Positions 1 to 9,637 of a stretch of DNA of 64,000 nt are shown one piece after another; position 1 is the first letter of the stretch; every line of letters starts with the position of its first letter. The position numbers were made by a program, and so were the translations under genes. This stretch comes from Pseudopedobacter saltans DSM 12145. GTDB lineage: Bacteria; Bacteroidota; Bacteroidia; Sphingobacteriales; Sphingobacteriaceae. Under the pieces are notes generated by a model, which was not told where the DNA came from, did not search any database, and saw only the letters and a program-made list of their open reading frames with translations. Location of the stretch: assembly GCF_000190735.1 (NCBI RefSeq), contig NC_015177.1:4216001-4280000 (forward strand). The letters are read 5' to 3'.

Positions 1-1545
1 TACGGTATTTCATTTATCGATGAAAATCAGGCCAAAGCAAATTTAGCCCGTGAAATAAAAGATTTTGATGTAGCTAGGGTGCAGAACAAAGGGAAAGAGG
101 TTTGGAATGAAAGCTTAGGGAAAATTACGGTTAGCGGGAACTCCGAATCAGATAAACACGTTTTCTACACTTCACTATACAGAACTTTTGAGCGTCCGGT
201 AAATATTTCGGAAGACGGAAGATACTTTAGCGGTTTTGACGGGGAAGTGCATAAAGATGGCGGCCGCCCTTTTTATACAGACGATTGGATCTGGGATTCG
301 TACAGAGCCCATCATCCGTTAAACGTATTGATAGACGGGAAGAAAGAAGGCGATATACTGAATTCCTTTGTCAGGATGTCCGAACAGATGGACAATTTTT
401 GGCTGCCAACTTTTCCTGAGATCAATGGAGATAGCAGAAGGATGAATTCCAATCATGGTGTAGCCTCTTTGCTGGATGCTTATGAAAAGGGAATAAGAAC
501 CTTTGATTTTGAAAAAGCGTATCAGGCAGCTAAAGGCGCTTTGACAGAAAAAACATTGGCTCCATGGTCTGCAATGCCAGCCGGAAAGCTGGATGAATTC
601 TTTAAAGGGAAAGGATATATCCCTGCTTTGTATCCAGGGGAAAAGGAAACAATCCCGGAGGTGCATCATTTCGAAAAGAGACAGCCAGTAGCTGTTACCT
701 TGGGTACCTCCTATGATTTATGGTGTTTGGCACAAATGGCCAGAATACTTGGACATCAGGAAGATTATCAGCTATTTATGAAGCAGTCTTTTAACTATCG
801 CAATCTCTTTAACGAAAATACCAGGTTCTTTCACCCTAAAGATGACAAAGGGAATTTTATCGAACCTTTCGATTATGTCCGTTCCGGAGGGCAGGGAGCA
901 AGGGAATATTACGGAGAAAACAACGCCTGGATATACAGGTGGGATGTACAGCATAATATTGAAGACCTGATTAGACTGATGGGGGGGAAAGAACAGTTTG
1001 TGAAATACCTTGATGATATGTTCAACCAGCCTTTAGGCGATTCTAAATTTAGTTTTTATGCACAATTGCCGGACCATACAGGCAATGTAGGCCAGTTTTC
1101 CATGGCCAATGAGCCCTCTTTGCATATCCCATACCTGTATAACTATGCAGACCAGCCGTGGAAAACGCAAAAAAGAATCAGAACACTTATCCATCAATGG
1201 TTTAGGAACGATTTAATGGGCGTTCCGGGAGATGAGGACGGAGGGGGGCTTTCTTCTTTTGTGGTATTCTCCCAGTTAGGATTCTATCCTGTGACACCGG
1301 GAATTCCCGTTTATACAATAGGAAGCCCTTTCTTTGAAAAATCGGTAATTAAACTGACTGGAGGAAAGGAGTTCACGGTTATCGCGAATGGTGTTTCTAA
1401 TACAAATAAGTACATACAATCGGCCCGGCTTAATGGAAAAGTTCTGAATAAAACCTGGTTTGCACAGCATGATATCGCAAACGGAGGACTTCTAGAATTA
1501 GAAATGGGACCATTGCCCAATAAGGCCTGGGGTATTGAAAAGTAG
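1..1545 (+). CDS. GH92 alpha-mannosidase, C-terminal part (5' end outside window)
   Basis: Exo-acting, calcium-dependent alpha-mannosidase family; members trim mannose from N-glycans, yeast mannan or mannosyl phosphodiesters, usually in the periplasm or on the surface. The frame is open from base 1, so the start lies upstream and about 514 codons are visible. Family marks seen: WDSYRAHHPL near the visible start, ENNAWIYRW, NEPSLHIPYLYNY, and the C-terminal GDEDGGG followed by GFYPVTPG. From memory, the family motif EGNxWQY carries the general acid. Here it reads ENNAWIY with Glu kept, which favours an ordinary mannosidase over the phosphodiester type, where I recall Gln. The usual GNDDCGQ is GDEDGGG here, an uncommon form. 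It sits just upstream of a sugar kinase and permease and 3 kb from a phosphatase-rich SusCD locus, which suggests mannose-containing glycans as substrate. Family assignment is firm; linkage specificity is not visible. Confidence 0.93.
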   Translation, partial: YGISFIDENQAKANLAREIKDFDVARVQNKGKEVWNESLGKITVSGNSESDKHVFYTSLYRTFERPVNISEDGRYFSGFDGEVHKDGGRPFYTDDWIWDSYRAHHPLNVLIDGKKEGDILNSFVRMSEQMDNFWLPTFPEINGDSRRMNSNHGVASLLDAYEKGIRTFDFEKAYQAAKGALTEKTLAPWSAMPAGKLDEFFKGKGYIPALYPGEKETIPEVHHFEKRQPVAVTLGTSYDLWCLAQMARILGHQEDYQLFMKQSFNYRNLFNENTRFFHPKDDKGNFIEPFDYVRSGGQGAREYYGENNAWIYRWDVQHNIEDLIRLMGGKEQFVKYLDDMFNQPLGDSKFSFYAQLPDHTGNVGQFSMANEPSLHIPYLYNYADQPWKTQKRIRTLIHQWFRNDLMGVPGDEDGGGLSSFVVFSQLGFYPVTPGIPVYTIGSPFFEKSVIKLTGGKEFTVIANGVSNTNKYIQSARLNGKVLNKTWFAQHDIANGGLLELEMGPLPNKAWGIEK

Positions 1546-1631
1546 ATAATCAGGAATATTTAGTCATATTTCTATCTGATAGATAAAAGACTTATTTACA
1601 ATAATAAATATTCATGAGGGTTGGAAGATAG

Positions 1632-1692
1632 ACGGCGAATCTTGTCGAAGACATCCCTTGATTCTTAGGAAGAGAGGGGATCGCCGTTTTTT
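1632..1692 (+). terminator. Rho-independent terminator after the GH92 gene
   Basis: ACGGCGA at 1632-1638 pairs with TCGCCGT at 1681-1687, directly followed by a T run to 1692. Inside, ATCCC and GGGAT can form a second helix. It separates the GH92 transcript from the kinase and permease genes. Confidence 0.65.
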
Positions 1693-1699
1693 AATACCC

Positions 1700-1730
1700 G
1701 ATAACGCGTTTGCCTGATAACGTGTTCAGG
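1700..1730. promoter_or_regulatory. Candidate operator upstream of the sugar kinase
   Basis: Two direct copies of GATAACG[C/T]GTT start at 1700 and 1716. The second lies inside CCTGATAACGTGTTCAGG (1713-1730), an imperfect palindrome with arms CCTGA/TCAGG and a central CG, a layout common for LacI-type sites. It lies 25 bases before the kinase ATG. No regulator gene is next to it, so the binding protein is unknown. Confidence 0.3.
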
Positions 1731-1754
1731 ACAATACATAAATGGCAATTAAAT

Positions 1755-2633
1755 ATGAATAATATAGTAGCGGGAGTAGATATCGGAGGCTCCCACATTA
1801 CCGTGGCCCTGGTGAATTTGGATACTTTGGAGATAATTGATAAAAGTCTTATCAGAGAAAGGGTTGACTCGGCTGCTGTTGCGGAAGAAATTATTATAGC
1901 ATGGTGTAGTGCAATAGCTAAATCGTTTAATACCTGCCCACAGAGCGAAAAAAAATTAGGTATAGCAATGCCGGGTCCGTTCGACTATGAAAATGGCATA
2001 AGCTATATCAAAGACCTGCACAAATATGATTCACTGTACGGTCTTAATGTAAAGGAGTTGATTGCCTACCATCTGGATATCCCAAAAGAAAATATTCGGT
2101 TAAACAATGATGCTGCTTGTTTTCTTCAGGGCGAAATATATAAAGGTAGTCTTGAAGGTTGTTCAGTAGCGGTTGGACTAACCCTAGGTACGGGTTTGGG
2201 ATCGGCCTATATGAAATCTGGGGAGTCTTTCGATGCTAATCTGTGGTGTACCCCGTATAAAGGAGATATTATTGAAGAATGTATATCCTCCCGCTGGTTT
2301 GTCAGACAATTCCAGCAAAGGGCAGGTAAATCTGTAAAAGACGTAAAGGAAATTGTAGAGAAATACCCTGATCATGAGATTACGAAGGAACTGTTTGAAG
2401 AGTTTAGTGACAATCTTGCTTCATTTTTAGCATATTTTATTCAAAAAGAACAGGGAGAGGTAGTGGTTCTTGGCGGGAATATTTCGAAAGCCAAAGATTT
2501 CTTTATTGATAATATAAAACAAAAACTATATGAATCGGTTGGGAAAGTTATTCCTATTTACCTTTCTGTTCTTGGAGAAAGAGCCGCTTTAATAGGAGGA
2601 GCCGCACAGTTCCATACCTTAAAGCAATTATAA
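1755..2633 (+). CDS. ROK-family sugar kinase (glucokinase/mannokinase-like)
   Basis: Cytoplasmic ATP-dependent hexose kinase of the ROK family, 292 residues from this start. The N-terminal phosphate-binding motif GVDIGGSH, the catalytic stretch NNDAAC with its Asp, and a glycine-rich LTLGTGLGS are present. I chose ATG 1755, not the in-frame ATG at 1710, because ROK proteins begin a few residues before the GVDIGG motif and the extra 15 residues look unlike protein. The zinc site usual in ROK proteins (CxCGxxGC) is absent; the region reads CTPYKGDIIEEC. The gene ends 18 bases before a sugar permease, so the pair probably imports and phosphorylates one sugar, perhaps mannose released by the adjacent GH92 enzyme. 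Substrate cannot be read from sequence. Confidence 0.85.
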   Translation: MNNIVAGVDIGGSHITVALVNLDTLEIIDKSLIRERVDSAAVAEEIIIAWCSAIAKSFNTCPQSEKKLGIAMPGPFDYENGISYIKDLHKYDSLYGLNVKELIAYHLDIPKENIRLNNDAACFLQGEIYKGSLEGCSVAVGLTLGTGLGSAYMKSGESFDANLWCTPYKGDIIEECISSRWFVRQFQQRAGKSVKDVKEIVEKYPDHEITKELFEEFSDNLASFLAYFIQKEQGEVVVLGGNISKAKDFFIDNIKQKLYESVGKVIPIYLSVLGERAALIGGAAQFHTLKQL

Positions 2634-2651
2634 ACATAACTAATTATATAC

Positions 2652-4265
2652 ATGGGAAACCTAAATCAAACTAACAAGACATATGCTTCTGCACTGTATA
2701 CCCTGGTAACGGTATTTTTTTTCTGGGGTTTTGTAGCGGCTTCGAATGGCATTTTTATTCCGTTCTGTAAAGCACATTTCGATTTAACACAATTTGAATC
2801 TCAGTTGATCGACTTTACATTTTATGGAGGATACTTTATAGGATCACTGATCCTTTATTTTGCCTCGCAATTATTAAAGGTAGATATACTGAATAAAATA
2901 GGATTTAAGAACGGGATTATTTACGGGCTTGTGATATCGGCAATAGGTTCCATAGCAATGGTTCCCTCGGTAAACATAGGCTCTTTTGGATTGATCCTGA
3001 CTTCATTTTTTATTATCGCATTGGGTTTTTCATTACAGCAGATAGCTGCAAATCCCTTCGCGGTAGCGCTGGGTACACCAGAAACCGGTGCCGACAGGTT
3101 AAATCTAGCAGGCGGGGTAAACAACTTTGGTTCCCTTTTAGGGCCGATTATAGTGAGTATAGTGCTGTTTGGGACTGCGGCTGGGGCAGAAGCGGCACAA
3201 GTGGAGATAACGGCAATAAACTCTTTGTATTATATCCTAACGGGATTGTTTATAGCTGTCGCTATCTTCTTTTCAGTATCAAAACTGCCGGATGTACGAA
3301 GTAACGAAACAGTAGAAGCCAGCCCTAGAACAAATACACCTTTATTGGTGATGTTACTGGCTTTTATATTGATTTTAGCTGCCCATCCACTGGAATCGCT
3401 GACAGGGATATCCGCCTCTTTATATGTTTATTTTTCATTAGTTATTATTGTGTTAACATTATTCCTAAGTTTCTCTGCATCGAAAAAGAATCCCGAAGGA
3501 TGGGGAGCCATGAAATACCCGCAATTAATGCTGGGTATGCTAGCTATCTTTACCTATGTAGGTGTAGAAGTGAGTATTCAGAGTAATTTTGGAGCTTTGT
3601 TGCATACCCCCGAGTTCGGCTCCTATCCGGAAGCGACTATTGCGCCATTTATTTCTCTCTATTGGGGGAGCTTAATGATAGGCAGGTGGACAGGTGCTGT
3701 CTCGGTATTTAATATCAGCAAAACTGCAAAAAGAATTCTTACGGTAATTGTTCCTTTTGTAGCATTTGGAGTTATTTTGGTATCCAACCATATCACGGGT
3801 ACCAATATAGATATGATGTATCCTTATGCAATATGTGTGGCTATTATGATTTTAGGCTTCTTTTACAGCCAGGAAAAGCCGGCTAGAACATTGGCTACGT
3901 TCTCCGTCCTTGGAGTTGTTGCAATGGTTATCGGACTTTTATCAAGCGGGGATCTTGCTATATATGCATTCATTAGCGGAGGCTTGTGCTGCTCTATTAT
4001 GTGGCCCAGTATATTCTCCTTATCTGTTACCGGTTTAGGTAAGTATACCGGTCAGGGATCTTCATTCCTGATTATGATGATTTTGGGAGGCGCTATAATC
4101 CCACCGGTACAGGGAATATTTGCAGATAACAGCGGAATCCATAAATCATATTTTATCCCGGTTATCTGTTTTATTTATCTGCTGTTCTTTGCCTGGAAGG
4201 TAAGCAAGGAGTTGAAAAAACAGGGATTTGACGTTAGCGAAATCCAGACAGAAGGAGAACATTAA
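2652..4265 (+). CDS. MFS sugar permease, FucP/GluP-like
   Basis: Inner-membrane proton-coupled sugar importer of the FHS group of the major facilitator superfamily. The protein has 537 residues and about twelve hydrophobic segments. The first helix reads [19 protein letters not shown], close to the conserved start of fucose and glucose/galactose permeases, and the mid-region has [12 protein letters not shown] and [15 protein letters not shown], both typical of GluP/FucP. It is longer than FucP (about 440), mainly through an extended central loop plus extra hydrophobic segments around residues 225-290. It follows the ROK kinase by 18 bases and is the last gene of that short operon. The transported sugar is probably a hexose; mannose is an inference from context. 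Confidence 0.88.
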   Translation: MGNLNQTNKTYASALYTLVTVFFFWGFVAASNGIFIPFCKAHFDLTQFESQLIDFTFYGGYFIGSLILYFASQLLKVDILNKIGFKNGIIYGLVISAIGSIAMVPSVNIGSFGLILTSFFIIALGFSLQQIAANPFAVALGTPETGADRLNLAGGVNNFGSLLGPIIVSIVLFGTAAGAEAAQVEITAINSLYYILTGLFIAVAIFFSVSKLPDVRSNETVEASPRTNTPLLVMLLAFILILAAHPLESLTGISASLYVYFSLVIIVLTLFLSFSASKKNPEGWGAMKYPQLMLGMLAIFTYVGVEVSIQSNFGALLHTPEFGSYPEATIAPFISLYWGSLMIGRWTGAVSVFNISKTAKRILTVIVPFVAFGVILVSNHITGTNIDMMYPYAICVAIMILGFFYSQEKPARTLATFSVLGVVAMVIGLLSSGDLAIYAFISGGLCCSIMWPSIFSLSVTGLGKYTGQGSSFLIMMILGGAIIPPVQGIFADNSGIHKSYFIPVICFIYLLFFAWKVSKELKKQGFDVSEIQTEGEH

Positions 4266-4407
4266 CATTAAACTTTATTTTTCATCTATTTTAACGAAGA
4301 AATTAATCAGGCTTTCGAGGATTTATACTATCTGGTATCAGTACCAATATGTAGAAAAACTGAAGCCTGGTAGATTATCTCACCCGCAGAGAGGACTAAG
4401 AACACGC

Positions 4408-4456
4408 AAAGAGCACAAAGCAAAGCCTTAGTGCTCTTTACGAAAGCCTTTGCTTT
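4408..4456. repeat. Interleaved inverted repeats (A-B-A'-B' order)
   Basis: AAAGAGCAC (4408-4416) pairs with GTGCTCTTT (4431-4439), and AAAGCAAAG (4417-4425) pairs with CTTTGCTTT (4448-4456). All four arms are perfect 9-mers and the two helices interleave. The text resembles dispersed Bacteroidota intergenic repeats built from GCAAAG/GTGCTCTTTGC words. Confidence 0.6.
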
Positions 4457-4715
4457 CTTTACGGTTTTTAAAATATATTTCGACTCACCTATACAAAAGT
4501 TCCTGTCGGTACTAGATTTAACAACTTTGCTTTTCCAAAGGGTTCTTGTTTTTTTAGATAGACCGGGAAAAATCATCTATCCTTTCAGAAATGATGTGGA
4601 GTCTTTATGCTTAGGTCTTTTTCTGCTATGTGAAGGAATTTCTCTCCGTTATAGTGAAGATGAGCGGTACTCCTGCGCTTCGATTTTTTCTAAAAAGTGC
4701 CTTTAAAGTTTAAAA

Positions 4716-4737
4716 TTAATCTTTTATTAATCTTTTA
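4716..4737 (+). promoter_or_regulatory. PHO-box-like direct repeats upstream of the first SusC
   Basis: Two perfect head-to-tail copies of TTAATCTTTTA sit at 4716-4726 and 4727-4737. The 11-bp period (7-bp word plus 4-bp spacer) is that of PhoB and PhoP boxes in other bacteria. The same element, with three copies, precedes the second SusC. It lies 169 bases before the SusC ATG. The role is inferred from this arrangement and from the phosphatase genes downstream. Confidence 0.5.
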
Positions 4738-4906
4738 TTAGACCCCCTTGTGTACACTTGCCGAAGCAAATTAATAGAACAATTATGTTTTTATATTGTA
4801 CCAGGGGCCCTTGTCATCCTGACGGACTAACCAAATTGTACCGGCATAATTTAATGCCTTATACAACTGTCAATTTTTATTTAAATAACTCCAAGAATAG
4901 AATTAT

Positions 4907-7900
4907 ATGAAAATAATTAAATACTTATTAATAATAATAGGTTTGCATCCATTCTATTTGAATGCGCAGCAAAATGTTATTAGCGGTAAAGTCATCGATT
5001 CTTCTGATGGTTCGCCTCTTCCAGGGGTGAGCGTTCTTGTTAAAACCGAGAACGGACAAAAGTCGGGGACCATGACAAATACTGAAGGCAATTATACTAT
5101 CCAGGTATCGGCAAATGCTATTGCTCTGGTCTTCAGATCCGTTGGAATGCAAGATGCAGTAGAGAAAATTAATGGAAGAAAAACAATTAACGTACAATTA
5201 TTCCCTCAGGATACCAAACTATCGGAAGTGGTTGTTACTGCTTTGGGCATAGAAAGAGAAGTTAAGTCGTTAAGCTATAGTACTCAGGGAATAGATGTTG
5301 ACGCGATGAACGAAACTAAGAGTACAAACATTTTGAATTCTTTGTCGGGTAAAATTGCAGGTGTACAAATTGTTCCTCCTGGACTTAATACAGGATCTGC
5401 CCGTATAGTAATCAGAGGAAACAGTTCACTTACAGGTAATAATCAGCCGTTATTCGTTGTGGATGGGATGCCGATAGATAATACCGCTGGTGACGGAAAT
5501 ATCGATTACGGAAATAATGCTGCAGACATAAATTACGAAGATGTTGAAAGCATAGAAGTACTAAAAGGCCCAAATGCATCAGCTTTATATGGATCCAGGG
5601 CAGCTAATGGCGTAATTTTAGTTACTACAAAAAAAGGAACACCCAAGTTTAAAGTATCATTAAACTCTAGTTTGATGTTGCAAAGCCTTACAGAGTTCCC
5701 CGAATACCAAAATGCTTATGGGGTAGGTACTTCCTTCTATATCGACAATAAAAATTCTATACCGCAGGCTATTAACAATTACCGAAGCTGGGGATCTCCA
5801 ATGCTGGGACAGCCTTATGTGGCTCTAAATGGAGAGATTAAACCATATCTGCCGCAACCGAACAATGTAAAAGATTTTTATTCTAAAGCCTCTTTACTTA
5901 CCAATGCCTTGGCAGTGGAAGGCGGAACACCCGGGAATACGTATCGCTTTGCATACACCAATTATAAAGGTACAAGCGTGGTTGATGGGTTTAATTTGAA
6001 CGGAAAGCATTCCGCGGATTTACGCCTGCAAAATACTTTTTCTAAGATAGTTAAAGTCGATAGTAAGATAAGCTTTATTCGAAATATAGTGGAGAATAGA
6101 CAATATTCAAATTCGAATGGGCGAAATCCGACAAATCTATATACCCATATGGCAAGAAGTACCGACCTCGCTGAACTTATGCCTTACAAAGATGCTGAAA
6201 CCGGAAAAGAAATCGGGACACACCGGAATTTCAGTAATCCTTACTGGGTAATCAATGAAAATCCAAATAAGGATACAAAAGATAGAGTAATTGCTTCAAT
6301 CAATCCGTCTATGAATATTAATAAATGGCTGGATTTCAAGGGGCGTTTAGGAGCAGATGTTTATGTGTGGGATGGGTTTGAGTTTAATAATGCAGGTTCA
6401 ATCGTCGCTAGTAACCCGGATGGTTATATGAGAACCTTTAATACCAAACAACAAAACATCAACCTTGAAGGTATTCTTACAGCAAAAAGAAAGATGAGTG
6501 AGTTTTCGATATTGGCTAACTTGGGCGCGAGTAGTTTTAGTTCGAATTATGAAAAAAGAGAACAACGTATCAGTTCACTTCTTCAACCTGGCCTAATAAA
6601 TATTTCAAATGCAAAGGAGTTTCCTACGGTATCTCAGGATATTCGCAAGAAGAAGCTCAATTCAGTATTCGGATCCCTATCTGTTGGATATAAAGGCTAT
6701 GCTTATATAGATGTTACTGGAAGAAACGATTGGTCTTCGACTCTTCCTGAAGGTAACAACTCTTATTTCTATCCTTCAATTGGAGGAACTGTTATAGTAA
6801 GTGATCTGCTTGGTCTGAAAAGCGGCTTTTTAAGTTTCGCTAAATTGAGAGGATCTTATGCTGTTGTAGGTAACGATACAGATCCTTATCGCTTAGCCCA
6901 GGCTTATACTTTTAATGGCTTTTTCAATGGTGCTCCAATAGCTTCCTTAGGAACTACCATGAATAACCCTGATTTAAAGCCAGAGCGCACAGCTTCGTAT
7001 GAAATGGGAGTAGATTTACGGTTTTTTAATAATCGTCTGACATTTGATGGAACTTACTATAATGCGGCAACTACCAATCAGATTGTTTCTGCACAGTTAC
7101 CTGCTTCCAGTGGTTATCAGCGCCGTTTGTATAATGCCGGTAAAATAAAAAACTGGGGTTTTGAAGCAACAGCAAGTGCTAAAATCATTAATTCAAAGAA
7201 CTTCTCCTGGACAAGTCAAATCAATTATTCAAAAAATAACTCCGAGGTTGTTGAACTGATTGATGGAATAGACCGCTTTCAATTGAACAATTATTCCAGT
7301 TATTTATATGTATATGCCGAGGTGGGTAAACCTTATGCTTATCTGCGAGGCTTAGGTGTGGCCAGAGATGCGCAAGGTCATATGCTGCTCGAAGACGGAG
7401 GATCGTTGTTGGTAAAAGATAATGATATGGCTTTTGGAACAGCAACACCCGATTGGCTTGGGGGAGTGTATAACACTTTCAGATACAAACGTTTCGACCT
7501 GGGCTTGCTGTTTGATTTCAAGATGGGCGGAATAATGTATTCTCGGAGTATATCTGCTATGTTAACTAACGGAGTTTTAGCGGAAACGCTGTATGGAAGG
7601 GATGACTATTATCGTAATACAGTTATATGGGGCGAAAGCGGAAGTGAACTAAGTGGTGGCGCTAAGTGGGATGCTTACTTTGCGGATGGAACAAAGAACG
7701 ATAAATTTGTTACTCCTCAAAACTATGAATATGCCCGTCCTAATTACGCTGAATTTGTAATCTATGATGCTTCTTACATTAAATTGAGGGAAATAGCACT
7801 CGGATACAATTTACCTGCATCCATTTTGAAAAAAACTCCAATTAAGAGTGCGAGATTCTCTTTATCAGGTCGTAATCTTGCGATTTTATACAGAAAAACA

Positions 7901-8014
7901 CCTCTGGGACTTGATCCGGAAGCCACGTCAACATCAGGCAATGGACAGGGAATTGAAAATGGAGCACTTCCGCCAAATGCTATATACGGTTTAAACATCA
8001 GACTTACATTTTAA
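4907..8014 (+). CDS. SusC/RagA-family TonB-dependent outer-membrane transporter (cassette 1)
   Basis: Outer-membrane active importer that works with a SusD lid protein and TonB energy. The 1035 residues comprise a signal peptide (1-20, ending LNAQ), a carboxypeptidase-regulatory-like domain (about 22-100, with GKVIDSSDGSPLPGV), the SusC signature before the plug (VVTALGIEREVKSLSY), the plug (about 115-240, with VEVLKGPNASALYGSRAANG in near-standard form) and a C-terminal barrel. It starts the first cassette and is followed by SusD after 11 bases. It is clearly paralogous to the SusC at 14808 along its whole length. No ECF sigma or anti-sigma gene is adjacent, and no N-terminal secretin/STN domain is visible, so it is not of the FecA/FecR-signalling type. 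The cargo is inferred to be a phosphorylated glycan. Confidence 0.94.
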   Translation: MKIIKYLLIIIGLHPFYLNAQQNVISGKVIDSSDGSPLPGVSVLVKTENGQKSGTMTNTEGNYTIQVSANAIALVFRSVGMQDAVEKINGRKTINVQLFPQDTKLSEVVVTALGIEREVKSLSYSTQGIDVDAMNETKSTNILNSLSGKIAGVQIVPPGLNTGSARIVIRGNSSLTGNNQPLFVVDGMPIDNTAGDGNIDYGNNAADINYEDVESIEVLKGPNASALYGSRAANGVILVTTKKGTPKFKVSLNSSLMLQSLTEFPEYQNAYGVGTSFYIDNKNSIPQAINNYRSWGSPMLGQPYVALNGEIKPYLPQPNNVKDFYSKASLLTNALAVEGGTPGNTYRFAYTNYKGTSVVDGFNLNGKHSADLRLQNTFSKIVKVDSKISFIRNIVENRQYSNSNGRNPTNLYTHMARSTDLAELMPYKDAETGKEIGTHRNFSNPYWVINENPNKDTKDRVIASINPSMNINKWLDFKGRLGADVYVWDGFEFNNAGSIVASNPDGYMRTFNTKQQNINLEGILTAKRKMSEFSILANLGASSFSSNYEKREQRISSLLQPGLINISNAKEFPTVSQDIRKKKLNSVFGSLSVGYKGYAYIDVTGRNDWSSTLPEGNNSYFYPSIGGTVIVSDLLGLKSGFLSFAKLRGSYAVVGNDTDPYRLAQAYTFNGFFNGAPIASLGTTMNNPDLKPERTASYEMGVDLRFFNNRLTFDGTYYNAATTNQIVSAQLPASSGYQRRLYNAGKIKNWGFEATASAKIINSKNFSWTSQINYSKNNSEVVELIDGIDRFQLNNYSSYLYVYAEVGKPYAYLRGLGVARDAQGHMLLEDGGSLLVKDNDMAFGTATPDWLGGVYNTFRYKRFDLGLLFDFKMGGIMYSRSISAMLTNGVLAETLYGRDDYYRNTVIWGESGSELSGGAKWDAYFADGTKNDKFVTPQNYEYARPNYAEFVIYDASYIKLREIALGYNLPASILKKTPIKSARFSLSGRNLAILYRKTPLGLDPEATSTSGNGQGIENGALPPNAIYGLNIRLTF

Positions 8015-8025
8015 CGAGCATTATT

Positions 8026-9627
8026 ATGAAATCAAACCTTTTATTTTTGTATATATGTGTATTAGGACTATTTTCCTGTACGAAAGACTTTAAGGAAATA
8101 AATACAGATCCTAATCGTCCCGTAAAAGTAGAACCTGATTTTCTTTTTACGACCTCCATTTTTGAAACAATGAATCTGTATGGAGGTAATATGAATCGTG
8201 TTGTTTTCTTTAACTATACACAACACTATTCAGGTTTTCAGGGTTCATTTCAACGTTACACCTATAGTCATAGTGAAAATACTGCCTACTGGGTGGATAC
8301 GTACATTAAAAGTCTTCAACCGGTACATCAAATCGAGCAGAATTTTAAAGATAATCCCGCATATAAAAATCGTGTTGCGATAGCGCGTATCTGGAAAAAT
8401 TATATTCTATCTAATGCCGTTTCTATTTGGGGAAGTATTCCTACTGATGGAGCATTAAACGGGGATCCCAGCATTCCTTATACTAAGGAACAGGATGTCT
8501 ATTACAAACTTCTGGACGACCTGAAAATACTATCAGAATCAATTGATTTATCAGGAGATACTTTTTCTGCTGCTGCTGATAAAGTTTATGGTGGCGATCT
8601 GCTGAAATGGAAAAAATTTGCTAATACCTTACGTTTAAGGATTGCTTTGAGAATATCAAATGAGGCGCCTAACGGAGATCCTGAAACTGCTAAAAGGGTA
8701 GTACAGGAAATTTCCCGGAATGAAGATGCTATTATTAAAACGCAGAATGAAACCGCCGCAGCAAATTGGGGTACCACAAGTGATACCTGGAGTCCTTTAT
8801 ATGATCGGGTAGTTTACAATTATACAGCCAATAAAGCAACTATTCCTGTCCTTTGCGAATCGTTGGTATATCACACGTTGCCTTACGGAGATCCGCGTAT
8901 CGGTATTTATGCGCAGCGTGCCACCCAAGGACCAAAAAAAGGCGAATACTTTGGACAAAATATTTCTTATGGTGGTGGAAGTACCTTCTCGGGAGGTTTG
9001 GAAAACCCACATAGCGGTTTAAAGCAAGATGACTATTCGTATATCGGAGAACGTTTTCTTAAGCCGGATGCTGAGTATGTTTTTTTGTCTTATGCAGAAG
9101 CATGCTTTTTGAAGGCAGAGGCGGCGCTTAAAGGTTGGTGGGGAACTTCAAACGCAGCAGGGTACTATTACGAAGGTATAGATGCGTCTTTTAATCGCTA
9201 CGGCCTTTCATCAGCACAGGCAAACACCTATAAAAATACCCCGGGAATTAAGTGGGGAACCGCTTCTGATACGGTAGGTCGACAGGCTCAGTTTAAAGAC
9301 TGGTTAAGAATATGTTCCAGTTATGTGCCTGCAGGCGATTTTTCCAGACAGATAACAATGCAGCACTGGTTAGCTATACCTATGCAGGGAGTGGATGCCT
9401 GGGCTTTAATAAGACGGACCAGAGTGTTGGAATTTCAACCTCAATTTGCAACCTATGACGGTGACTATGCATATCTGCCAGATCGTATCCTTTACCCGAT
9501 TGATGAATATCAAACCAACAGAGCTGAAGTGGAAAAAGCAGTTTCATGGTTAAGCGGACCTGATGATTTGTTTACTAAGTTATGGTTTGCGCTCCCACTT
9601 AAGAAAAATCCTTATCTGCCACATTAA
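8026..9627 (+). CDS. SusD/RagB-like surface lipoprotein (cassette 1)
   Basis: Surface glycan-binding lid that pairs with the preceding SusC. The 533-residue protein starts with a lipoprotein signal whose lipobox is LFSCTKD (Cys at about 18). It has the SusD-like_2 pattern of helical TPR-like segments: INTDPNRP near the N terminus, NRVAIARIWKNYI, LLKWKKFANTLRLRIALRIS in the middle, and ACFLKAEAALKGW near residue 360. It lies 11 bases after SusC and 10 bases before the GH-like lipoprotein, so the three are almost certainly one operon. Ligand is not evident from sequence. Confidence 0.92.
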   Translation: MKSNLLFLYICVLGLFSCTKDFKEINTDPNRPVKVEPDFLFTTSIFETMNLYGGNMNRVVFFNYTQHYSGFQGSFQRYTYSHSENTAYWVDTYIKSLQPVHQIEQNFKDNPAYKNRVAIARIWKNYILSNAVSIWGSIPTDGALNGDPSIPYTKEQDVYYKLLDDLKILSESIDLSGDTFSAAADKVYGGDLLKWKKFANTLRLRIALRISNEAPNGDPETAKRVVQEISRNEDAIIKTQNETAAANWGTTSDTWSPLYDRVVYNYTANKATIPVLCESLVYHTLPYGDPRIGIYAQRATQGPKKGEYFGQNISYGGGSTFSGGLENPHSGLKQDDYSYIGERFLKPDAEYVFLSYAEACFLKAEAALKGWWGTSNAAGYYYEGIDASFNRYGLSSAQANTYKNTPGIKWGTASDTVGRQAQFKDWLRICSSYVPAGDFSRQITMQHWLAIPMQGVDAWALIRRTRVLEFQPQFATYDGDYAYLPDRILYPIDEYQTNRAEVEKAVSWLSGPDDLFTKLWFALPLKKNPYLPH

Positions 9628-9637
9628 TATTAACAAA

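Larger units (their letters stand above)
4266..4906. other. Non-coding 641-bp interval between the permease and the first SusC
   Basis: Short open frames here have no homology-like features and cross the repeats, so I treat the interval as non-coding. It contains an interleaved pair of inverted repeats at 4408-4456 and two 11-bp direct repeats at 4716-4737, listed separately. No clear terminator for the permease gene was found apart from the repeat structure. TATATTGT near 4793 is a weak -7-like sequence. Confidence 0.6.

Noticed and set aside
1-1545. GH92 phosphodiester-type mannosidase specific for mannose-1-phosphate
   Set aside because: The presumed acid Glu is kept in ENNAWIY; the phosphodiester-type enzyme I know of has Gln there.
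1710-1754. Upstream in-frame ATG for the ROK kinase
   Set aside because: It adds 15 residues that precede the family N terminus and overlap the candidate operator repeats.
4228-4706. Two short open frames between the permease and the first SusC
   Set aside because: They overlap the permease end or the inverted repeats, lack domain features, and their codons look like non-coding AT-rich sequence.
4907-8014. SusC as part of a FecIR-type signalling pair
   Set aside because: No STN domain in either SusC and no sigma or anti-sigma gene in the region.
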